Both the position numbers and the translations under genes were made by a program. A stretch of 7,326 bases of DNA from Candidatus Levyibacteriota bacterium. GTDB lineage: Bacteria > Patescibacteria > Microgenomatia > Levybacterales > UBA12049. The notes beneath the pieces are model-generated. The model worked only from the letters and a program-made list of their open reading frames with translations, ran no database searches and was not told where the DNA came from. Shown here one piece after another: positions 1-6,193 of this stretch. Each line of letters starts with the position of its first letter. The first letter of the stretch is position 1. The DNA lies in the NCBI GenBank assembly GCA_003173915.1, contig PPGL01000060.1:1-7326 (forward strand), in the 5' to 3' direction.

Positions 1-413
1 AAATAAAAGAATTTGCAACACATGTTATTCTTGGACATTCCGAAAGAAGAAGATATTTCCATGAAACAGACGATATGCTTGCAAAAAAAGCAGAACAAGC
101 TCTTACTGTGGGGCTTACGCCAATTTATCTTGTTCAGTCAGAAAAAGAGCCTATTCCTATCGGTGTAAAAATTGTTGGATACGAGCCCATTGGAGCAATT
201 GGGACAGGTCATCCTGATAGTCCAAAAAATGCAAATGAAATCGCACAGCAAATACAAGAAAAAAATCCTGGGGTCGAGTATGTATTATATGGCGGAAGTG
301 TTACGGCAGAAAATGTTTCGTTGTTTACCTCTCTTTCAAATATACATGGAGTTATTCCTGGTGGAGCAAGTCTGACCGCTCAAGGTTTTTTTGCCCTAGT
401 ACAGAATGCATAA
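1..413 (+). CDS. tpiA: Triosephosphate isomerase, C-terminal part (5' end outside window), short form
   Basis: This gene is cut by the left window edge; the reading frame starts at base 3 and gives 136 residues ending in TAA. The enzyme interconverts dihydroxyacetone phosphate and glyceraldehyde 3-phosphate in glycolysis (cytosolic TIM barrel). Visible family motifs are GHSERR (bases 33-50, with the catalytic His and the following conserved Glu), YEPIGAIGTG (active-site loop 6, catalytic Glu codon 183-185), LYGGSV (phosphate-binding loop 7) and the final GGASL. Two things are odd. The stretch between GHSERR and YEP is about 25-30 residues shorter than in ordinary bacterial TPI, and the usual CVGE is replaced by LVQS; this resembles the compact archaeal enzymes. 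The loop-6 hinge Trp (normally YEPVW) is Gly. The N-terminal Asn and Lys of the active site lie outside the window. The stop overlaps the LCP start by 8 nt, so the two genes are probably co-transcribed. Family assignment is secure. Confidence 0.95.
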   Translation, partial: IKEFATHVILGHSERRRYFHETDDMLAKKAEQALTVGLTPIYLVQSEKEPIPIGVKIVGYEPIGAIGTGHPDSPKNANEIAQQIQEKNPGVEYVLYGGSVTAENVSLFTSLSNIHGVIPGGASLTAQGFFALVQNA

Positions 414-1533
414 GAGAAAACGTTCACAAAAAAAACATTTCTGGATTTTTGCTACGCTTATTTTGGTAATTCTTTTTTGCGTATGGTTATTCTCATCTCA
501 AGCATTTTCTACTGTAACAAGAATTATTTTTAATCAAAACCCACAACTGCAAGAGACAAATGGACAAACAAATATTTTGCTTTTAGGAATAGGAGGAGGC
601 AGTCATGATGGTCCAAATCTTACAGACACAATTATTTTTGCTAGTATTAACCAAAAGACAAATACAATTCATCTTATTTCTATTCCTCGCGACCTATGGG
701 TTGTGAATGGAAATACGGGAGAAAAAATAAATGAAGCATATGCAGATGGACAAGATAATAACGGAAAGGGGTTAGTATATACCAAAGCAGTTGTAGAAAA
801 TGTTATTGGGCAACCAATTCACTATGGCCTTCGTATTGATTTTGGAGGATTTGTAAAAGCAGTAGATTTACTTGGGGGACTCGATGTGCAAGTAGACGAG
901 ACACTTGATGACTACAATTATCCAATTGAAGGTAAGGAGGATGATTCTTGTGGTCATACCCCTGAAGAAGTGCAACAATTTAGCGCAACTGATTCTGCAG
1001 AAATGGACGCGTGGAAGTTGTTCTCTTGCCGATACACGCATTTGCATGTTGATAAAGGATTGCAACATATGAATGGAATAACAGCTTTGGAATTTGTCAG
1101 GTCGCGTCATGGAGTTGGAGATGAGGGGACAGATTTTGCCAGATCTCATAGACAGCAGTTTGTTATAGAAGCATTCAGAAATAAAGTTTTGTCTGCAGGT
1201 ATTTTATTCAATCCATCAAAGATTGTTGGTTTGTACGGAATTTTAAAAGATAGTATTGATACAGATATTTCTCAAGAGGATTTTGCGCCCTTTATCTCTC
1301 TTGCTCAAAAATTAAAGTCCGCAAAAATGTATTCGACAGTTATTGACTATGGAGACAGTGTAACAGGAAGGCCTGGGCTTTTAGAGCAGGGTCCGATAGA
1401 TAAGGCACATAGCTTTGCATATATATTAATTCCTCGAGTTGGAGATCAAAATTTTTCAGAGATTCATGCATATGTTACTTGTGAATTAACAAAAGATGTG
1501 TGTAACGTTTCTCCTCGTGCAAAAAAACTTTAA
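406..1533 (+). CDS. LytR-CpsA-Psr (LCP) family envelope glycan transferase
   Basis: This is a complete 375-residue protein. LCP enzymes move undecaprenyl-pyrophosphate-linked glycans onto the cell wall or envelope acceptors, acting outside the membrane. It begins with a basic stretch (MHKRKRSQKK) and one membrane helix at about residues 11-33, giving a type II topology. The LCP core runs from about 55 to 262: NILLLGIGGG (56-65), LTDT with D74, SIPRD (92-96, R95), a D-L-L-G-G-L-D strand (154-160), then MNGITALEFVRSRHG (222-236; R232, R234) and FARSHRQQ (244-251; R246, Q250). These match the acidic and arginine residues that bind metal and pyrophosphate lipid in the family. An insert at about 166-213 carries C182 and C208, and C359 and C366 lie near the C-terminus; disulfides are possible. 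The ATG at 406 sits inside the end of the TPI gene with no Shine-Dalgarno, suggesting translational coupling. The C-terminal tail does not show the VLNGTG-type LytR_C motif. Confidence 0.94.
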   Translation: MHKRKRSQKKHFWIFATLILVILFCVWLFSSQAFSTVTRIIFNQNPQLQETNGQTNILLLGIGGGSHDGPNLTDTIIFASINQKTNTIHLISIPRDLWVVNGNTGEKINEAYADGQDNNGKGLVYTKAVVENVIGQPIHYGLRIDFGGFVKAVDLLGGLDVQVDETLDDYNYPIEGKEDDSCGHTPEEVQQFSATDSAEMDAWKLFSCRYTHLHVDKGLQHMNGITALEFVRSRHGVGDEGTDFARSHRQQFVIEAFRNKVLSAGILFNPSKIVGLYGILKDSIDTDISQEDFAPFISLAQKLKSAKMYSTVIDYGDSVTGRPGLLEQGPIDKAHSFAYILIPRVGDQNFSEIHAYVTCELTKDVCNVSPRAKKL

Positions 1534-1558
1534 ATCTTTTTGTTTGGAATATATGTAA

Positions 1559-1573
1559 TTCTTAGTTTAAGAA
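1559..1573. terminator. Inverted repeat in convergent spacer, weak candidate bidirectional terminator
   Basis: A perfect 6-bp inverted repeat with a 3-nt loop (TTCTTA-GTT-TAAGAA) lies in the 64-bp gap between the LCP stop and the DUF2298 stop. The position suits a terminator serving both converging transcripts. The stem is mostly A/T and neither side has a convincing downstream U-run; a T-rich stretch (1537-1545) precedes it on the plus strand. A second, purely A/T pairing (CAAAAA at 1520-1525 with TTTTTG at 1537-1542) spans the LCP stop codon. Both are weak and the call rests mainly on location. Confidence 0.25.
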
Positions 1574-1597
1574 AATGAAGTATATTTGCTTCTCGTA

Positions 1598-3820
1598 TTA
1601 TTGATACATTTGATAAATTCTTGTATTGCCATTTTGATAAATAATTTTCCCTAGCTCTGCAAATTTTGATTCATCTAAATTTGGGTACTTTTGTCTTTCT
1701 AAATCACCGACAAACACAAGTGAAATATTGTATTTATCTAGTAATTGTTTGGTTTGTGTAAGATTTTGAGACTGATAGAGATTTTGTACATAGTTGATTC
1801 TTTCGGGAAGTGGGTCATAACTTCCTCTCCAAAGCCATTCATGTACAGTCCAGCCAAGCACTGTTGGGAGTCCTGTGTTGCTGCTTACACGAGCATAATC
1901 GGTGTAGGAATCTCCTTGTGCTTCAAGAATAACAGGTTGTCCTTCAATATGAGCATTTATCCATTGTATTGCAGTGTAATCTGTTGGATATGATTTTCCA
2001 AGATATGTTTCTCCGTTAAGTCCAGAATATGTTTTCAGATTATTATAATATGAAGAGATTGCAAAGTAGGGATAGATTGCAGTAAAAGAAAAAAGAATTA
2101 CTCCAAAAAATATATACATCCTAAACAGCCATTTTTTGTGGTGAATATGAGTGGTGAGTAATCGAATAATTGCATATCCACTTGCCAAAGAAAGCATAAT
2201 AAATGCTTGATAGACAAGTTTAAACATTGTATTTGCTCGGTAATGTTCAGGATAAATATCTTTTAAGTAAAAAAATTCTGGAATGATAATAAGAATAAGT
2301 GATAATCCAATAAGCAAAAACGCAAACATATCCGCAACAGAAATTTTTTCTTTTTGCTTGTATAAAAGTACACAAAATCCTGTACACCAAAAAGTAAAAA
2401 AGCCATAAAGAATTGCAAGTTGCCATACTGGTGAGTGTTGACAATGATTTGCTTCAAAGAGAAATGGTCCAAGATGTCCTAGGTTTGTAAGAAAACTTGG
2501 AGCACAAAGGACGCCAATCCCATGAACTATTTCCCCAGCTTGAAAAAAGAGCGAAAATGGAAGTGAAAAAATTAGATAAGAAATAAAAACAAGCAAACTA
2601 TCCCAAAGAGAGCTTGATGCAACATTAAAAAATACATGTTTTTTCGTATATTCAGAAAATGTTTTTAACTTCGGGAAAAGTGAAACTATTGGATGGATTG
2701 CGGATTGTTGTACTCTTTCCCATTCAAAGAAAAATATAACAAAAACTACTAAAAGTAAATAGATGAGTCCATCCCACGCATTTGTCATATACATAATTGC
2801 AAGTAAAAATCCAAGCCCTAGAGGAATAAGTGGTTTTATTGTTACCGATTTTCTTAAGGATAGACTTACAGAAAGAAGTGTAGCGATAGTAAGAAGTACA
2901 AAAGGGATATCTAGTACATGTCCATGTAAATCCGAGACAACGAAAGAATATATAGGAAATTCGTGAATGGTATGATAAATAAATCGAGTTGCATTTGGAT
3001 ACCAATAATTATTCGGAAAACTGAATGGTAAAAAAGGAAGTTGCCAAAAAGGTGTTGCCGTGTCCCCGGTATAGGGTTTGAAAAATGTATAAATAGTTTG
3101 TAAATTTCCCCCAAACGTAATAATAAAAGAAGTCAGAATTCCGCCTAAGAATGAAACAATCTTTTGCTTTGTTGTTTGTTTCTCGCCAAAAAATGTCTGT
3201 AACAACTGAATAGAAATAGAAAAAGATAGGGTAAGTGTGAAAGCAAAAATAGTTGCAAGCATAAGATTAAAGGAAACAAATGATGGAATATTTGATATGC
3301 GCGTGAGAGTTGCTGTTACAAGGTGTCCAAAATAATAGTAGTTAATAAAAAAAGGCGTGTACCACATATCTTTTGGGGGAAAATAGGTCGTGCGTAAAAT
3401 TGAGTTAACGAATCCAAAGTCCATATATTTTTCAAGACCATGGATATCGGGTTGGGTTGCTCGAATAAAACTCCAGAAAAAAAGACCGAAAAAGAAAATC
3501 ACTTCTTCAAAGAGAAAAAATCTTCCATGTTTTTTTATTCTGTGAAAGAAATCTTTTGGTTTAAAAAATAAAAGAAGATTATATGCAGCAATAAGAGCAA
3601 AAATAAGAAGTGCATTAATCTGAGAAAAAACGACCAAATGAAATTCTCCCAAAACAAACAATACATATGACACTAAAATTGCGCAAATTACTTTTGCAAA
3701 AAGATATCCACGATCAAAAAAATCAGGAAATATGCGAAATGCTGTTGGAAGGCATGAAAGTCCCATCAAAAAAAGCATTCCCCACCAAATAATAATTGAT
3801 TGTAAATCACTTATTGGCAT
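1598..3820 (-). CDS. DUF2298 / Chlor_Arch_YYY polytopic membrane protein, putative GT-C-like glycosyltransferase
   Basis: This 740-residue, very hydrophobic protein has roughly a dozen or more membrane helices and a soluble C-terminal region from about residue 590. It matches the DUF2298 family, known from Chloroflexi, archaea and candidate phyla. The motifs, in order, are HGLEKYMDFGF (127-137; E130, D134), PPKDMW then INYYYFGH (159-166, the 'YYY' signature), VSDLHGHVLDIPF (295-307), NAWDGLIY (347-354), YRANTMFKLVYQAF (527-540), and the outer-domain motifs ILEAQGDSYTDYARVS (631-646) and LPTVLGWTVHEWLWRG (651-666). No biochemical function is established that I can name. The layout, with acidic residues in an early outer loop and a C-terminal exterior domain, suggests a lipid-linked-sugar-dependent GT-C transferase (inference). 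Its ATG lies 14 bp inside the end of the HAD gene, so the two are probably translationally coupled. No Shine-Dalgarno is visible. The gene converges on the LCP gene. Confidence 0.88.
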   Translation of the reverse strand: MPISDLQSIIIWWGMLFLMGLSCLPTAFRIFPDFFDRGYLFAKVICAILVSYVLFVLGEFHLVVFSQINALLIFALIAAYNLLLFFKPKDFFHRIKKHGRFFLFEEVIFFFGLFFWSFIRATQPDIHGLEKYMDFGFVNSILRTTYFPPKDMWYTPFFINYYYFGHLVTATLTRISNIPSFVSFNLMLATIFAFTLTLSFSISIQLLQTFFGEKQTTKQKIVSFLGGILTSFIITFGGNLQTIYTFFKPYTGDTATPFWQLPFLPFSFPNNYWYPNATRFIYHTIHEFPIYSFVVSDLHGHVLDIPFVLLTIATLLSVSLSLRKSVTIKPLIPLGLGFLLAIMYMTNAWDGLIYLLLVVFVIFFFEWERVQQSAIHPIVSLFPKLKTFSEYTKKHVFFNVASSSLWDSLLVFISYLIFSLPFSLFFQAGEIVHGIGVLCAPSFLTNLGHLGPFLFEANHCQHSPVWQLAILYGFFTFWCTGFCVLLYKQKEKISVADMFAFLLIGLSLILIIIPEFFYLKDIYPEHYRANTMFKLVYQAFIMLSLASGYAIIRLLTTHIHHKKWLFRMYIFFGVILFSFTAIYPYFAISSYYNNLKTYSGLNGETYLGKSYPTDYTAIQWINAHIEGQPVILEAQGDSYTDYARVSSNTGLPTVLGWTVHEWLWRGSYDPLPERINYVQNLYQSQNLTQTKQLLDKYNISLVFVGDLERQKYPNLDESKFAELGKIIYQNGNTRIYQMYQ

Positions 3821-4358
3821 AGGTTAAAAAATTTTGCAAACGAGAAATAGCATACAAATTTTCACTCAGTGACAAATTTTCCTTATTATTTAACCAATAA
3901 AAATTTTTTTTTGGGTTTTTCTTTGCCAAATAAGTAAGCAGTGACAAATCGTCATCAACGAAAACATCAATTCTTTTTTCCTGTATCACGCGATTTTTGA
4001 ATTCGTGGGGTTGTTCATTATTGATATTGCAATAAATTTGTTTGAAAAGTTTTGTTAGTCCATATTTTTGCATAAGCATTTGAGTTTGTTTATTCAAAAA
4101 ACCAAATCGACTTGAAACAAGAAATATTTTATGTTTTTTAGATTCAGATAATTCCTTTAAAACAATAATATTTTCAGTTATTGCAGGGCGAAAATATCGG
4201 ATATGAGACAGCTGGCGAATTTTTTGTTCAAACGTACCTGGGATTCTATAGAGAAGTACTCCATTATCTCTTTCTTTATACAGCTTGTCGATAATCCAGT
4301 TTGGAATAAAAGGAGGAGTATTAATAAAAATACGATCTAAATCAAAACCAATATTCAT
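3807..4358 (-). CDS. HAD-superfamily hydrolase (small, probably phosphatase)
   Basis: This soluble 183-residue protein has the four HAD motifs in order: motif I FDLDRIF with D6 and D8, motif II hydrophobic strand ending IFLVSSR with S82, motif III K121 in EQPHEFK, and motif IV IDVFVDDD with D135-D137. The family uses the first Asp as nucleophile, usually for phosphoester hydrolysis. The cap insertion at about 13-60 (NTPPFIPNW, YRIPGTFEQ) is small and its substrate cannot be read from the sequence. R9 stands where many HAD phosphatases have Gly (DxDGT). There is no signal peptide or membrane helix. It heads a two-gene unit with the DUF2298 gene, which it overlaps by 14 bp, and it stops in TGA. 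A strong promoter-like sequence lies immediately upstream, leaving a leader of only about 6 nt. A role in processing sugar- or lipid-phosphates for the neighbouring transferase is a guess from context. Confidence 0.82.
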   Translation of the reverse strand: MNIGFDLDRIFINTPPFIPNWIIDKLYKERDNGVLLYRIPGTFEQKIRQLSHIRYFRPAITENIIVLKELSESKKHKIFLVSSRFGFLNKQTQMLMQKYGLTKLFKQIYCNINNEQPHEFKNRVIQEKRIDVFVDDDLSLLTYLAKKNPKKNFYWLNNKENLSLSENLYAISRLQNFLTYANK

Positions 4359-4370
4359 AACGGTAAGGCT

Positions 4371-4399
4371 ATTTTACCAGGTACATAAAAACCTCTCAA
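4371..4399 (-). promoter_or_regulatory. Sigma70-type promoter for the HAD-DUF2298 unit
   Basis: On the minus strand, TTGAGA (4399-4394, 5/6 to the -35 consensus) is followed by a 17-bp spacer and TAAAAT (4376-4371, 5/6 to the -10 consensus). A TGG directly before the -10 gives an extended -10 element. A start about 7 nt downstream would fall on the A at 4364, only 6 nt before the ATG at 4358. This implies an almost leaderless mRNA, consistent with the missing Shine-Dalgarno. It lies in the only intergenic gap on the minus strand, between the PMT-like stop and the HAD start. It is predicted from sequence alone. Confidence 0.6.
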
Positions 4400-4408
4400 G
4401 CAGCTTAG

Positions 4409-6193
4409 TTAGGGAATAACGACTGGCTTAGGAGGAATGACAAATGTTTGGGCTGATTCCAAATTACTGGGAGTTTTTTTTGTATATAGTGGATTTTCAA
4501 TAAAATTTACAAATAGTGAGTTTTTTGGGCAAACAAATTTTTCTGTTGGGTTACAAAAAACTAACACACTAGATCGATGTTGGATATCAGAAAAATTACA
4601 ACTTGAGGAAATAAAAAGCTGATTATCAGGTACTTCTGGTTGTTTTACAACAGTAATAGTTTTGTTAGGGAGAAAGTATTCGTATTGCTCTTGTACGTGT
4701 AGAAGCTGAAGATAGTCAAATGATGTAGGAGAAACAAAAAAACAAAAGTTAGACAATTGTTGATACCCATCGTTCTCTTGGAGTGTATAGACTGTATGCA
4801 TAGAAAGATAATCTTGTACTCCGTATGCTTTGTTAGCGGGCTCATTCCAGAAAAAGAGAAATCCCTGAAATAATAGATAGGCTGTCCCTGCAGAGAAAAA
4901 AAATAAGAAACCTATTTTACGAAAGTATTTTTTCACATAATAAATGATCTCTCCTACACCAATTCCTGTAAAAAGTGATGCTAATATAACAAGGGGGAGA
5001 AGTCGATTATCAGAATTAACTGCTTCTGTAATAGCACTATTAGTAAAAGGCAGAGCAAGTGTTAAAAAAATTAATACATACGTAAAAAATTTTTTTGATA
5101 ACAGTGATATCATAATTCCAAATAAAAACAAAATAGACAAAATAGGAGTCAAAATAGGCTTAAAATCTGGATAATGAGTACTGAACGTTGGCTCTTTTAT
5201 ATACACAAGAAGTGATTTCCAGTAATTTGTCCCGAGCGTTATAAAGGAAGTATGAGTAGATCCACTTAAAGTAAAAGATCTTGTTTGGAAAAAAATTTCT
5301 GGTGTTGTGTAAAGAATTCTTGGACCAAATCCCACAAAATAAAATAGAACTAACAATACTATTCCTAAAAGAGATCTGAATCGCTTCCTTATAAAAGAAT
5401 CATAAAGAGAAAATCCTATTGCAATAAGTCCTATGCCAATAGATACTGTTCTGGCAGATGTATGAAATCCTGAACCAAATCCAAGACCAATACCAAGTAG
5501 TATGTATGCAAAAAGGTTTTTTTGTTTTGTTAAGAGATAAAATAATAGAAGGTTAATGAGCGTAAAAAATTCACTCCACATAACTACAATTTCTGTTCTT
5601 GCATAAAACATGTGTAAAGGAAGAGTTGTAAGCGTTAATGCAGCAAAAAAAGCACTATATTTTCCTGAAATTTTACGAACCAATACATAAAGTAGTAGCG
5701 TGTCAATAATTGCTAGAATTGCTGCTGGAATGCGATAAGTAAATACAGAATTTTGAAAAAAAATAAAAAAGAAAGAAGTAATTGTAGGAATGATTGCACC
5801 ATGCGATGCATATCTTCCAAAACCGAAAATATTAAGAAATGTTCCATTAGCAATTTCCATTGCATTTAAACCACCATCTCGTACTTGATCGTAAATAGCA
5901 ACAAAAGGATATTCTTTAAGTAAGGAAAAACTTAATACAATTGCAGTAAAAATTACTATAGTAGGCAACCATGAATCTTTTTTAAAAAGAATATAAATAT
6001 TTTTTAACGATACATATGCTTTATTCGTAATTGCAAAAAAAACAAATGGAATAAGGCATGCACTAATCCATAATGCGAAGATAAGCCATCTATAAGAAAA
6101 ATTTGTATCATATATAGCAAAAATAATAGAAATGGCATAAAGAATGATAGGTAAAATAACAGAAAAAAAGATTTTTATAGTAGAATTTTTCAT
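4409..6193 (-). CDS. PMT/ArnT-like membrane glycosyltransferase (GT-C fold, PMT_2-type)
   Basis: This 594-residue protein has about 11-12 predicted membrane helices to residue 450 and then a soluble, probably extracytoplasmic tail (451-594). Such enzymes transfer a sugar from a polyprenyl-phosphate carrier to protein, lipid or glycan on the outer face of the membrane. Family-like features are the first outer-loop acidic motif AIYDQVRDGG (99-108; D102 and D106 are candidate catalytic or metal residues), RYASHGAIIP (127-136), TYRIPAAIL (152-160), MFYARTEIVVMWSEFF (195-210), GLGFGSGFHTSART (236-249) and SDNRLLPLVILA (394-405). The tail has four cysteines (C484, C532, C547, C555), more than elsewhere in the protein, and a proline-rich end (FVIPPKPVVIP). 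Its ATG overlaps the TGA of the ALG10-like gene in an ATGA, so the pair is translationally coupled. The sugar donor and acceptor cannot be told from the sequence. GC is lower than in the plus-strand genes. Confidence 0.85.
   Translation of the reverse strand: MKNSTIKIFFSVILPIILYAISIIFAIYDTNFSYRWLIFALWISACLIPFVFFAITNKAYVSLKNIYILFKKDSWLPTIVIFTAIVLSFSLLKEYPFVAIYDQVRDGGLNAMEIANGTFLNIFGFGRYASHGAIIPTITSFFFIFFQNSVFTYRIPAAILAIIDTLLLYVLVRKISGKYSAFFAALTLTTLPLHMFYARTEIVVMWSEFFTLINLLLFYLLTKQKNLFAYILLGIGLGFGSGFHTSARTVSIGIGLIAIGFSLYDSFIRKRFRSLLGIVLLVLFYFVGFGPRILYTTPEIFFQTRSFTLSGSTHTSFITLGTNYWKSLLVYIKEPTFSTHYPDFKPILTPILSILFLFGIMISLLSKKFFTYVLIFLTLALPFTNSAITEAVNSDNRLLPLVILASLFTGIGVGEIIYYVKKYFRKIGFLFFFSAGTAYLLFQGFLFFWNEPANKAYGVQDYLSMHTVYTLQENDGYQQLSNFCFFVSPTSFDYLQLLHVQEQYEYFLPNKTITVVKQPEVPDNQLFISSSCNFSDIQHRSSVLVFCNPTEKFVCPKNSLFVNFIENPLYTKKTPSNLESAQTFVIPPKPVVIP

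Noticed and set aside
172..375. 67-codon plus-strand open frame
   Set aside because: It is an out-of-frame reading of the TPI gene, whose own frame shows clear catalytic motifs.
868..1149. 93-codon open frame on the minus strand
   Set aside because: It lies wholly inside the LCP gene, antisense to its conserved RSRHG/FARSHRQQ motifs, and its translation shows no recognisable domain.
1745..1993. 82-codon plus-strand open frame
   Set aside because: It is antisense to the conserved outer domain of the DUF2298 protein, with no start signal or recognisable motif.
2724..3005. 93-codon minus-strand open frame in another frame
   Set aside because: It sits inside the DUF2298 gene in a different frame over the SDLHGHVLD region; its Ser/Tyr/Phe-rich translation looks like an out-of-frame membrane segment.
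4362..4378. GGTAA...TTACC 5-bp hairpin just before the HAD start, considered as a translation-control element
   Set aside because: It overlaps the predicted -10 hexamer, so most of it would not be transcribed; the stem is short and probably coincidental.
4944..5174. 76-codon plus-strand open frame
   Set aside because: It is antisense to the PMT-like gene, with no family resemblance or initiation signal.
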